Source: Yamagishiella unicocca
Taxonomy: Eukaryota; Chlorophyta; Chlorophyceae; Chlamydomonadales; Volvocaceae
Direction of reading: 5' to 3'
NCBI GenBank assembly: GCA_003116995.1
Contig: BDSL01000009.1
Coordinates: 1,273,501 to 1,337,500, forward strand
DNA: 64,000 nucleotides
Part shown: positions 31,401 through 42,400 of the stretch, piece by piece
How the letters are laid out: each line of letters begins with the position of its first letter
Numbering within the stretch: the stretch's first letter is position 1
Notes under the pieces: generated by a model
Seen by the model: the letters and a program-made list of their open reading frames with translations, nothing else
Database searches by the model: none
What the model was told of the DNA's origin: nothing
Program-made: the position numbers and the translations under genes

Positions 31401-34400
31401 AAAAGGAGGGGGGGGTGAGGTTGCGAGGTAAAGGAGGGGGGGGAGGTTGCGAGGTAAAGGAGGGGGGGGAGGTTGCGAGGTAAAGGAGGGGGGGGAGGTT
31501 GCGAGGTAAAGGAGGGGGGGGAGGTTGCGAGGTAAAGGAGGGGGGGGAGGTTGCGAGGTAAAGGAGGGGGGGGAGGTTGCGAGGTAAAGGAGGGGGGGGA
31601 GGTTGCGAGGTAAAGGAGGGGGGGGAGGTTGCGAGGTAAAGGAGGGGGGGGAGGTTGCGAGGTAAAGGAGGGGGGGGAGGTTGCGAGGTAAAGGAGGGGG
31701 GGGAGGTTGCGAGGTAAAGGAGGGGGGGGAGGTTGCGAGGTAAAGGAGGGGGGGGAAGTTGCGAGGTAAAGGAGGGGGGGGAGGTTGCGAGGTAAAGGGG
31801 GGGGGAGGTTGCGAGGTAAAGGAGGGAGGGGGGAGGTTGCGAGGTAAAGGAGGGAGGGGCGGGTGGGGAGGCCGCCGGGGTGTGCTGTGAACGTATGATG
31901 GATGTAGGGGCCAGAAGAGTGAGCGGCCCAATTCCCCATTCTCGCTGCGGTTCCCCTACTTCTAGCTCCTTCGTCACTCCTACCTGAAACTAGATGCCGC
32001 CTTTTTTAATTACATGCTGGCAGCCCGCCCACCCCCCGCCTGCCGACCCGCGGGTTTCCTCTCTTTACCCCCCACCCCAGCCCACCGCCTGCCTCCATCC
32101 TTTTCTGTTACTCCCCCCTCCGCCTGCCTCCGCAGGTGGACGAGGAAGAGCTGCTGCTGGCCCGGCTGGACGCGGGGCTGTTCACGCTGCAGCAGTGCTG
32201 CGTCATCTTCGGCAACCTGTGGGCCACAGGGGACGTGGGGCTGCGCAGGCGGCTGCTGGCGCTGCTGCACCAGAAGGGTCAGACGCTAGGGCCGGTCAGG
32301 TGGGCCAGGAAGGGGGGGAAGGGACGCGGCCAGGAGGTTGCGAGTCGGCTGGTCGGCAAACGCGCAGACAGACAGAACAGACACGAGGCTGCAAATGTAT
32401 GTATATCCTGCATGCTCGCGCCATGCAGGGGGGAGTGGGTAACGACCTTGACGTGGTCGTGACCTGGGGGAGTGGGTAACGTGGTTGCGAGCTGTATGGA
32501 TGGCGTTGTAATAGCCCTAACAGAACACGTGAGACCCATCCGTCGGTGCATCCCTCCCCGCCGCTCCCGCCACTCCAGGGAGGTGCTTCTGGAGCATTAC
32601 AACAGCATCGGCAGCGAGGGCGGTCCCGAGGAGGCGGCCCGCACCCGCAGCCACGTGCGGGGGCTGCTGGAGGCGCTGGGGGCGCAGCTGGAGGAGGAGG
32701 AGGAGGAGGGGGCGGCTGCGCCAGCTCGCGGCGGGCCGGCAGACGGTCAGCGGGCGCAGAGGCGGGGGGTTGCGGGGCGGGACGCTGCGGCGGACGACGG
32801 CGACGAGATGGATCTCGACGAGGCGGGAGGGGCCAGCGGCCGGGCAGCGGCGATGCCGCCTCCGCCCCTGCCGGTAAGGGAACGGGTGGGGACCAGGGGG
32901 GAGGCCGAAGGGCACGAGGGGCGTTCTGTTAGGGCGGCTGGGAGGGCAGCCACAGGCGGAATGAGGGACTGTGTGCCGCGCGTACCAGCGCTGCATGGCA
33001 CTCATACCATAAACACCTCCTCCCCTCTTTTTTTGGACATCCACGGGTTTCCCTCGAACCCTCTGCCCCTGCCACACAGGCCCCCCCAACACACACATGC
33101 GCCAATTATCCTGTCCCTGTCGCGTAAACGGTTTTTATGACAACCCCCACCCCACATACACCCCGCTGGGCCTTATGGGTTGCCTCTACACCCCTTGGCC
33201 TCTCTCTGCCCCGTAGGACGGTGCGGGTCCGCCATCCTCCAGCGGCAGGGCCCGCGACTCAGAAGGCCGGTGCGTGGGCCGGCCGTGGGGGGTGCTGCAG
33301 CTGACCATGTGGATGATGGGATAGGGAGTGAGAGGCCCAGATACCGCACCCCCACCCTGGGGTCAGGCATCACCTGCCGCCGCCGCCCCCTGCGAGGCTG
33401 CCAGCCGCCACTACCGGGCCAACGCAGCGCAACGTGAACTCGACCCGAACCGGCGCCCTCGTCTCTGCAGGCGAAAGGCGGATTCGGAGCTCATGCCGCC
33501 TCCCCCGCCGCCGCCGGGGCTGATCGCCGGGGCGGGGGCGTCGCGGCCTCGTGCCGCTGCGGCCCCCGAGCACGAGGAGCGGGGCGGCGGAGCGGAGGGG
33601 CGGGCAGCCGCAGCGGCACCGGAGCGGGGTCGGGGCCGGGACCGGCGTGAGGAGGAGGAGGCAGAGGAGGGCGAGGACACCGCGGGACCGCAGGCTCGCG
33701 ACAAGGAGCGAGATAGCAGGTGGGAAGTGGGGCGGGGAGGGGCGGGGCGGCCTCCTGCTCTGCTCCACACTCTACTGCACATTAGTTTGTTTCTCTTCGC
33801 TTAACCGGCCGCCGACGGGCCACTTTCGCAAGTTTTTCGACAGCCAATCCAGGTCCACTAGCATGCTCACGCGACCAGGTGTCCACCAGCTAACTTCCCA
33901 CATCGAGTAAGCTGATCGATTTTGCCCCCCCCCCCCCTGCACCCGCACCCGGCTGCACCAGGCCGGACCGCGGCCGCGAGCGGCCTCGTGACAAAGACAA
34001 GGAGCGCGACAAGGACAGAGAGCGGGGCAAGGACAAAGACAAGGACAAGGATAAAGAACGGGAGCGGTGAGGAATCGTGGGGTGCGGGCCCTGGTGCTGC
34101 ACCTAGTCTCCTCATAATGGCGGGCCAGCCGCTGCCAGCTACCGTTTCCTGTGCGTGCCCGGACACCTGTTTGCCCCTTGGCGCGGCAGGATTCGGTAGC
34201 AACAACTCCCACACGGCCGCCTCCAACCGCGATGTGCTGCTGCGTCCTGTCGTTTGCACCGAACAGGGATCGAGACCGGGACCGCGACCGGCGCGAGTCG
34301 TCTCGTCGGGACCGCGAGGTCGAGCGGGACGAGCAGGAGTACGACGAGCGGCGCAAGCGCGACAAGGGCGATCGCGAGCGGGAACGGGACAAGGACAAGG

Positions 34401-34459
34401 GCCGGGACAGGGACAGGGAGCGGCACCGGGACAAGGACCGAGAACGGGAGCGGCGCTGA
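25483..34459 (+). CDS. CTNNBL1: Beta-catenin-like protein 1, Prp19/NTC spliceosome subunit, 854 aa, 17 exons
   Basis: Exons 25483-25628, 25857-26007, 27294-27350, 28011-28112, 28390-28525, 28785-28951, 29474-29605, 29940-30122, 30505-30691, 30983-31154, 31303-31375, 32136-32299, 32579-32873, 33217-33269, 33471-33719, 33962-34066, 34267-34459; all phases agree, 2565 nt. CTNNBL1 is an armadillo-like helical-repeat protein that binds CDC5L in the Prp19 complex in the nucleus. Family landmarks are collinear with animal CTNNBL1: PDKFLDSEVDLDEHIKSLM, ALLSHENTDIASDVVEVL, VHNCLAVVENM, LSWLLRRLKRREFDANKQY, SEVLAILMQ, ENGIDLLL, EKTDRLMELLF and LARLDAGLFTLQ. Residues about 30-52 hold KPGYAFKLGDHGLGYYID. 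After residue about 600 the chain is unlike the animal protein (563 aa): acidic (EEEEEE, DDGDEMDLDE), then Pro/Ala, then about 100 residues of alternating Arg/Lys-Asp/Glu (DKDKERDKDRERGKDK). Such RD tails are typical of splicing factors. Introns 2, 3, 6, 7, 9 and 11 carry donor-side tandem repeats. Confidence 0.95.
26014..26080. repeat. 33-36-bp tandem duplication after a splice donor
   Basis: Two copies of a unit containing GATGTTGAAAGCCCCTGGAC start within 10 bases of the donor of CTNNBL1 intron 2 (GTAAGG at 26008). Confidence 0.9.
27326..27421. repeat. Duplicated exon end plus splice donor
   Basis: The last 24 or so bases of CTNNBL1 exon 3 (CGCCTGGTGGCGGGCCTGGA, then CAAG) and the following GTGGGG recur at about 27398-27427, inside intron 3. 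The copy lacks one AAG codon. Confidence 0.85.
28952..28985. repeat. GTGG microsatellite at a splice donor
   Basis: Six to seven GTGG units start exactly at the donor of CTNNBL1 intron 6 (exon ends 28951). Confidence 0.9.
29606..29635. repeat. Three copies of GTACGACAG starting at a splice donor
   Basis: CTNNBL1 exon 7 ends CAG at 29605. The intron then reads GTACGACAG, GGG, GTACGACAG, GTACGACAG and TGA. Each copy recreates a CAG|GTACGA or GGG|GTACGA donor. Confidence 0.95.
30287..30500. repeat. Pyrimidine-rich CTGACCTGCC repeat before an acceptor
   Basis: Degenerate units of CCCCGACCTGACCTGCC fill the last 210 bases of CTNNBL1 intron 8 up to the acceptor at 30504. CTGAC branch-point-like motifs recur at least four times. 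Confidence 0.85.
31384..31862. repeat. 26-bp minisatellite, about 18 copies, in CTNNBL1 intron 11
   Basis: Unit GAGGTTGCGAGGTAAAGGAG followed by six or seven G, starting about 10 bases after the donor at 31376. Each unit holds GAG|GTAAAG, a possible donor, and a long G-run. Confidence 0.95.
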
Positions 34460-35726
34460 TGCATGCAGCGAGGGGCCTCGGCTCTTCAGAGGGGACAGGT
34501 CCAGGGAGGTGGTTCCGGGAGCGGGCGTGCGAGGAGGCGGAGGGACCCAGCGGCTGGGTCCGAGAGCAGTCCTAGTCTGCGATGCGGGGCCGAGCTGGCC
34601 TAGGGAGCATCTGCGTAGGGCTGGGCTGGCGGAGCGGGCGGCTGCTGGGGCCAGGAGGAGGGGAGGGATGGTGTACCGGTGTGTCGTACGCTTGCGTGCG
34701 CACCCCGGGCAGCGCCGTGTTGCGGCGCTAGGCGCTGTCAGCGTCACTCGTGGCGAGGGGCAGCAACTGCTGGTGGCGCTGGTGCAGTCCGCGGGTGGCG
34801 TTGGCGATGGTGTCGACAGGTGTGGACCTGCAGGGCGCACGGGCTGTTCGGGAGGGCGCCTCGCTCGAAGGCCTTGCGGTCACCACTCGGATGCGGCTAG
34901 GCAGCGGGGACACCGCTTTTGGTGGCGCTGATGGCCATCGACTGTCGCCGAGCATCATCTTACAGCACGACGCCTCTTCCGGCGTGCGGCTCCACGCGTC
35001 CAGACAGGGTGATGCTTGGTATGGAAGCTGACGCGCACGTGTAGGAATTAGCCTAATTCAATTAGGGGGCTGCCGGCCCTCACGGCATGTTTTCGGAGCG
35101 CTTGTTGGCCTCTGTGCGGCACCCATAAAGCCCCCAACACCATGCAGTGAGTACAGCGGGATTGCCGGCATTACACCCACATGCCAAGCCCTGGTTTCAT
35201 GGGACTTGGAGGACGAGTCACCGCGCCCCACCTCCCCCGGACTTTTCTCGCATCCACGGGTCTTCCTCGAAACCTCCCCCGGACCGAGTCTCTACCTGGA
35301 GAACCTCAACATGCTGCTCACGACAGCAGCTGTAACACATTTATTTAGAAGACGCGTCCGCTGTGCCACACCACAATGCGTGAGGGCAACTCCCACACCA
35401 GCCCAGCTTGATCACAATGTGCGATTGACGATGGGAAAACGTGTTCTCCACGCATGGCGCAACCCCTGTACCATCAAGTGCGACGTAGGGCGCTGGGCGG
35501 CGGCCAGCTGCCTTGCCGTGCAGCGCTCTCGCGCCTCTCAGCCCGACGAAATATGGTGTCTCAACCAGCTTGGATGAAAAAGGAGACGCCATTTGACGTA
35601 ACTCATCCACGGGAAGTACGGTACCCTCCTCGACACAAGCTACAGTATTTCAATTAACAATTTCTTAGGTGCAGTATCGACAACATGCGTTCACTGGTTG
35701 TTGGCCTTCCTCACCCACAATGCCAG
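34460..35726. other. Tail-to-tail spacer with crossed poly(A) signals
   Basis: CTNNBL1 (plus) ends at 34459 and the MYND gene (minus) at 35727. Plus-strand TGTAA is at 35331-35335. Minus-strand TGTAA is at 35175-35171 and 34964-34960. Each gene's first signal lies beyond the other's, so the transcripts should overlap by about 150 bases. A copy of the dispersed repeat is at 35237-35275. Confidence 0.5.
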
Positions 35727-38700
35727 TCAGGCGCACATCACGTCATCCGCACCGGTATCCCCCGGGCTACTGAGCTGGGAAAACCAACCGTAAAAGAATC
35801 CGTTGCTGTACGACGGCAGGCCGTTGCCGACCCGCTCGACGCACCACAGCGGCTGTCGGAACGGGTTGATTGCCTGTCGTACATCCAAGTGCAGGCCGTA
35901 CAGCTGCTCGATCATGTAACCCGAGCGCACGCACTCCTCTTCGTTGTAGGCCGTAAAGAGGCACGCCAGCGGGCGACGCATAACTGAAGAGCCTTGCGGC
36001 ATTGCGGCTTCTGTTGTTGCTGTTACAGCTGCTGCCCTGGCAGGCCCCCCACCTTCGGATCTTGATCTTGCAACCAAAAGCTCCAGTGTGGGCATCCAGG
36101 ACAGGTAGACAGGTAGCCCGGCGTTCGGCGCGAAAACCACAAGCGGCGGCGCCTCCACTTCCACACCCGCTCCCGTTGCAGGCTGCGCAGCAGGCAGTTG
36201 ACCGTTGGCAGCAGCGCCGCTGCCCGCCCGGCCTCTGTGCCCCTCACCGCTGATGTCGCCCTCGCCGCCGCCGCCATCTGCAGCGCTGCCAGGCTCCATG
36301 CTTCGACCGCACCCGCCTAGCAATCTCTCGCCGCCGCTGCCGTGGTCGGCGACCGGCTGGGGAGCCAGGTCGCTGCCGGGCGCTGGGCCGCCGTCCAGCA
36401 GATGCGCCGCCTCGTGCAGCAGGCAGCGGTGGAAGAAGAGCTCCACCCGCGCAGGCGTTGCATGGCTGCCGCCCGCAGCCACCGCCAGACTCGCCGCCGA
36501 GCCGCGACCCAAATCACGTGCTGCGGCCACATCCGCATCGCCTCCGCCTCCGTCACTGCTCCCGCCGCGGCCATCCTTGTCACCATCCTTAAGACAACAA
36601 GACCCACACGTGGCTCCTCCGCTGCCTCCGCCGCCAACACCGTTGCTGCGATGTGCACTGCCGCTGGTCCCGCCGCCGCCACCTCCGCCCGTGTCGCCGC
36701 TTCCTGGCTGGACGCCGAGGCACTTGCCGTCGTACACCAGCGCGGCGCCGTCCAGGTGGGTGGGCACATCCGGACCCACCATGTGCAGCCGCAGAGTGCA
36801 GCCGGCCGGCAGTAGCGGCAGCAGCGCCGCAAACGTGTCCAGTTGGTCCAGCTCGGCCTGGGGGCCTGGCAGCAGCAGAGGCGAGCGACAGGGCCATTGA
36901 AAAAATGAGGATAGCGGTATCGAATGTGCCGAGATCGCATGCTCCGAGACCGGCATCACTGCGTTTTGCTGTCGATCTGTGCCTGCCGGTATCAACCCCA
37001 CAAATCCATCCTGGTAGGGCATTTCTTAAAGCCTGTGCCGACATTCATGCACACAGCTTGCACTCCGCCGACACGCACGCGTCGCGGCTTCTTAGCGGCG
37101 GATCAACACGTCCTTGCTCCCACCTACCAAGATAAAGCACGTCCACGATCCAGCTGCCTCCTGCCGGATGCGTATGCTGCACGTGCCGCGTACGCAGTTG
37201 CCCCAGTGCGCATCTCGGCCCCTGCCCCTGCCCAAAGCGCCCTGCAAGCAGCTGCTGTTCCTCTCGTTGCCGTCCTTCCTGTTCCTGATCTTGTTGCCGA
37301 TCTTGTCGCTGATCTTGTTGCTGATCTTGCTGCCGATCTTGTTGCTGATCTTGATGCTGATGTTGTTGCTGATATTGTTGCTGATATTGTTGCTGATATT
37401 GTTGCTGATGTGGTTGCTCTTGTTGCTGCCGCTGCGACTGCGACTCCTCCCGCGCCCCGGATGCGCCGCAGCGCAACAGCCCATCGGCACCCTCAACGCG
37501 CCGCCGCTTCGCGTACCAGGAAGCGGGCCGCCCCAAAAGATAATCGCCGGCGCCGTGGGCCGCAGCGCCGGAGCTCCCAGCTGCTCCCCCGCAGGCGGCA
37601 GCGACGTATCCGCCGCCGCCGCCACCGCCGCCACCGCTGCTAACCATAGCACCCAGGTTGGCACCAGCCGGGGGAGCTGGTGCCTGGGCCTGCCCCAGAG
37701 GCCGCCTCCCCAGCACCGCGCCGCCGACATGCTCGTCCAACAGGCGCAACACGCCGTACAGCGTCATCGGGAAGTGCAGCAGCAGCGCCGCCGGGGACTC
37801 CAGCGGCAGTCCAGCCCAGCGATAGTACGACAGCCAATCGTCAACGCCGTGCTTGATGCCGCCGCCGGCGCCGTTGCCGGCGCTGCCCTGGTCTTGGGCG
37901 GGGGGCTGAGGCCTTTGCAGCGGCGGCGCAAGGTGCCGGGGCAGGTGCCAGACGTCACGAGCCCAAGTTGACTCATCCCAGGGCCTGGGCACGAGGCCTC
38001 CTCCTCCTCCCGCGCTGCCGCCGCTACCCTGGCACGCAGGTGACCCACTCCGCGTCTCCCTTCCGTCAGTTTCCTCTGTCTCCACCTGCGCCTTCTTCGC
38101 CGCCTGCGCCCGCGCCCGTGCCTGCACTTGCGCCAGCAGCGGCGGCTGCAACGTTCCCCACTCATCGCCATCCGGCTGATCCTGCCCCGCGTCAACACCT
38201 GCATGGATCCGGCCGGTGCCGTCGCCACCGCCGCAAGTGCAAACTCGCCGCCAGCAGCCGACCGCCAGGCAACCACCGCCGACATCGCCGCCGCCGACAA
38301 CGTCAGCTTCACCACTTCTGCTGCCGCCGCCGGCGCCGGGCGCCAAGGACCGCTCGCCTGCTCCGAAGTTTGCGCCCTCCCCGCCGTCCGAAAGGCGCCA
38401 AATCGGCTGCAACAGCGCACAGAGGGGCGGCCGCGAGCCGCCGTTGGCGCTGACCCATGGGTCCGTTGCATGGTCGCCATTCGCCCGTCCGCCGGGCCTT
38501 CTTGAGGGCGGCAGTGCTGCCACAGCACGTGCTGCTGCCAGTGTGTTCACGTCCGCAGCTGCAGAAACGGGTCCATTGCTGCTGATTACTCCGATACTGC
38601 CAGGAGCACCCGCCTGTACGACAACGGTTGCCGCGGCATACGACCCACCACCTGCACCCGGAGTTTGGTAGTTATCCGTACAGCCTTGGAGGGCTCTGCT

Positions 38701-39159
38701 GTTTAGCACAGCGGCGCTTGTCCCTGCCTGCCCTGCGTCGCCGCCGCTAGCGGCGACTTCGCGGCTGTGCCCGTGCCCGAGCGCTGGCCGCTGCCCGTGC
38801 GCCAGGGCTGGCTGCCACTCTGGCCCAGGCCCACAGAGCATTCGCGCCCAGGGGAACTGGAAGTCCGCCAGGTCCTTCGCCCGAAGCACCTGCGCGGCCA
38901 TGCGCTGGCATTCCTCCGAGTGGCCCGCCTGCGACCAGTGCCGAACGCGGTGCGCCTCGCAGCAGTAGTGCATCCCGCCACAGCCCCCGCACACGCAGTA
39001 CAGTTTTTGCCTCTTGGGCTGATGCCGGAGTTGCGGGTGCGGCTGCTGGGGCGGGGAGGTCAAAGCGGTACGTGTCAACGGGCCGCACGCCGCGCCGCAT
39101 AGCGCACAGTTGTACGGGGACGGCGCAGCCCCAGGGCTTTTGTTGGAGTTTTGGCTCAT
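35727..39159 (-). CDS. MYND zinc-finger protein with MSS51-like C-terminal domain, 1056 aa, 2 exons
   Basis: Exons 39159-37128 and 36865-35727 join in phase 1 (VDVLYL|GPQAEL), 3171 nt. Residues 18-90 form a MYND finger: CALCGAAC, LYCVCGGCGGMHYCCEAH, then HWSQAGHSEEC. Next are long Gly/Ala-rich linkers and a Gln/Asp repeat (about residues 573-636, QQQYQQQYQQQYQQQ). The conserved C-terminal parts match the domain of yeast MSS51 and vertebrate ZMYND15/17: FPMTLYGVLRLL, TLRLHMVGPDVPTHLDG, VVFAPNAGLPVYLSWMPTLE, LFTAYNEEE and NPFRQPLW. MSS51 is a mitochondrial COX1 regulator in yeast, but algal members form large families, so the role here is open. The protein is far longer than MSS51 (436 aa) because of low-complexity inserts. 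No targeting peptide is evident. Start ATG is 313 bp from the divergent aldolase start. Confidence 0.88.
37250..37440. repeat. Exonic trinucleotide repeat coding Gln/Asp
   Basis: On the minus strand, CAG/CAA-rich units encode poly-Gln interspersed with Asp, Tyr, His and Arg in exon 1 of the MYND/MSS51-like gene. The plus strand reads as runs of ttgctgatattgttgctg. Confidence 0.9.
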
Positions 39160-39472
39160 GCAAGCGTGTAGTTTAATGACGCTGTAGTCAGCGGTTCCAA
39201 AATGCGGGCCTCACTTGCGGGCAGCGGTGGTGGAAGGTACACTTTAAGCGCGTCATATTGATGTGTTGATAGGAGCATGCATATTTTATACGGCATGGAG
39301 TATATGCTGGTGAAGGCTTATTGGTCCCAACAGCAGGTACGGCATCTTGGTGGCGAAGGCGGGAGTGACCTTCCATAATTAACCTCCGACACTTAGTAGC
39401 CTTTTCGATTCGTGCTCGGCTCTGTCACTTGAACCGGAAGCGCTCTACGTCTAGAGGGTCAATCTAGGGAGA
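39160..39472. promoter_or_regulatory. Divergent promoter between the MYND and aldolase genes
   Basis: 313 bp between start codons of two divergent genes, AT-rich in its centre. CATATTTTATACGG at 39283-39296 is the only clear TATA-like element; it lies about 185 bp before the aldolase ATG and about 130 bp before the MYND-gene ATG, so it could serve either. Confidence 0.55.
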
Positions 39473-42400
39473 ATGGCAGCTGACCTAGTATCCGTCGCTG
39501 CAAAGCTCGCTGCACCGGGCAAGGGTCTGCTGGCATCCGATGAGAGCACTGGAACCATTGGCAAGCGCCTGGAGAAGGCTGGTTTGCCGAACACCGAGGT
39601 AAGCGATGGTTGGATTGGGGATGGACAAGTGGGTCAGATGCCCTGCCAATGCGCTACTCCTTGTGCGGCTGTATATATGCATTCCCATGTGCTGATAATT
39701 TCTCTAAACGGGGCATACAGACAGTTTTCCAGGCCCCCCTTGTGCGGGGTCGCTCGTCATGCGCAAGGCATTCTACCCCTTCCTATCCGCATTCATATCG
39801 TATAGCGATCCGTAACACCTTTCCTAACTCGTCCTTGGCTTTTGATATTGCACAGCCGACCATATGTGGTCGTATTGCTCCTCACCGCTTTAGCGTGCAG
39901 CGCGCTGCGAAGCTCAAACACTATTGCAACCGTGTAATCTTCTTGATTTGAAGGCGCCTAAAGACTCCCCAGCGCGTGCGTCGATTTGCGTATTATAGCA
40001 CTCGCCTTGTGTGTGAGGTTTCGGCACAGCGGTTCTGAACAGCTTATCACCCATTCTCCCCACACCCCGTCTTCCACATGCCTACTCCGTCCCCTCCTGG
40101 AGCTCAAAACTCCTATCTCCAATCGAACCCACATCCCTCGAACACGGCGCCCGTGCGCATGAGTGCCCGTAGGCGTTACATGCCTCGCTGCTTGCCGGAC
40201 AGACAGCAACCCACTGAGCACTGCCCTTCCGCGCTCCTATCCCCCCTCAATCCTTTTTTCACCAACCCAGATCAACAGATGCCGCACCCTCGCGCCGCCC
40301 TCCCTCTACAGCTCACATCCGATCGCCTCCCAAACTCTGCCGCCAACCCCTGAACCCGCCTTGCGCACATCTTCCCTCGCGCGTCCAACTGATCCCCATC
40401 ACATTCAAAGCACCCAGCCACTATTCTGCACCCATGGACGCCGCTCGCCCCCAGCTGCCCGCTGCGACCCGGGTTGTTCTCCCCCTGGCCCACCACCAAT
40501 GACGGTCTGCACCAGCACCACATGACGAGTGCACGCGGGCCCGAGGCCCCCGCCTGGGTGCGAGGCGCAGCACTGGCCCACGGCCGGAGCCTGCTGCCTC
40601 CGGTCACACGGCCAGGGGGCCGTCCAGCTCCGCCACCGGATCGACCCCAACCCTGCCGTCCTTTCCACCCTTGTGCACACATGCGCTGATGGAGCGCTCG
40701 CGCCCCCCAGTGGCTATCACGCGGGCTTGGGTTGTGTGACGCCGGCTGCCGTGGTGCGGTTGTGGACAGGGGGGCGACAGGGCGGCGCGGTGCAGCAGTT
40801 ACGATGACCCATGGTGACGCACGTGCCCGCCTCAGCCGCCAGCCGGCCGCCCCCCCCCCTGCGGGCTCAAGCAGGGCCCCGCCGTAGTCCTGGCCGCCGT
40901 GCCTTCCCCCCGAGGTCGCGCCCCTGCGCCTCCACGCGTTGCGCCCCGTCCCCGCCCCACCCCGCCCCCACCACACGCCACATCCCCTCGCGTGCCTCCT
41001 CGACACGGTATAGACACCCAATAACGGTGCCACCTCGCGCCTTTCCCGGCTCCCTGCCTCCCCTGCCCGGCAAGCGGACCGCCCCCGTCCCGCGGCAGCA
41101 CTGACGCCGGACCTACCTACCTACCTGCCTACCTGGCTGGCTGGCTGGGTCCTCGCCCGCCGACTCTGACCGCCGACCCCGGCTGCCTCCCTGCTGGGTC
41201 CCCCCGCGCAGGAGATCCGGCGGGCCTACCGCGAGGTCTACTACACCACCCCCGGCATCGGGGAGTACATCAGCGGCGTGATCATGTTCAAGGAGACGCT
41301 GTACCAGTGCACCGCCGCCGGGCGGCGCTTCGTGGAAGTGCTGGAGGAGGGAGGGATCATGGCGGGCATCAAGGTGGACGAGGTGGGTGCCGGCCCGCAG
41401 GGTGCGGCCCTGCTTCATCGCGCGAGCATCGCGCGCCAAGGGGCGTTGGACATTGTGGCCGTTGGACATTGTGGCCGTTGGACGTTGTGGCCGTTGGATG
41501 TTGTGGCCGTTGGACGACGATTAGGGAAGGGCGAACGCGAGGGCGGGATCTCGAGGTGGTGATACCACCCGAGCCCCGCGGCCAGTGCCCCTCCCCGCCT
41601 CCACCCGGCCGCCTCCACCCGGCCGCCTCCACCCGGCCGCCTCCACCCGGCCGCCTCCACCCGGCCGCACCACCCAAACACAGGGCCTGGCCCCGCTGCC
41701 CGACGGCGGCGACGGCGAGACGTATACCAAGGGGCTGGAGGGGCTGGAGGCGTCCTGCAGGGAGTACGTGGCCGCGGGGGCCAAGTTCGCGAAGTGGCGG
41801 GCCACCATCAAGGTGCGTCCGCGTGTGTGCGTGTGTGTGGGGGGGGGGCGTAAAGACCAGGGGGGTTGGGCAAAAAACCCGGGGGGTGGGGGGCAAAAGA
41901 CCCGGGGGGGTTGATAAGAGAATTCGGGGGGAGACGTAGGGTACTCATCCCTCTTTCGCCTAGCGACGGGCCCGCGACGCTCCGCGCCTCCCGTCCCGTC
42001 CCTCGCCGCGCCTTTCTCCCCTCCCACCAAACACACCGGCTGGTTAATGCACCCTGTGGAATTTCGCAGCTAAGCGGTAACCCAAAACGCACATGACGCG
42101 GCGTTACATGCTGTTTTACGTTATGCTGTTTTACGTTATGCTGTTTGCACGTGTCCGCGCACGTGCGGCGGCAGGTGACCGACGTGCTGCCGACCGACCT
42201 GGCGGTGGAGCGCAACGCGGACGACCTGGCGCGGTACGCCAAGATCTGCCAGGTGGGGTTCGGGGGGGGGTGGCATAAAGACTGTTTACGCGACAGGGAC
42301 AAGATAGTTGGCGCATGGGGATTGGGGGGGGGAATTAGGGGTGGAGGCAACAGCAGGTGGAGGGAAGGGAGGGGAGGGGGGAGGTGGAAGGAGAGGGGAG

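Noticed and set aside
31151..31977. Three overlapping minus-strand frames of 214-262 codons rich in Pro, Leu and Ser
   Set aside because: They are translations of the 26-bp intron minisatellite in different frames (26 is not a multiple of 3) and lie opposite CTNNBL1.
37114..37971. Plus-strand leucine-rich frame resembling a membrane protein (LLLILLLILL)
   Set aside because: It is the antisense reading of the Gln/Asp codon repeat in the MYND gene.
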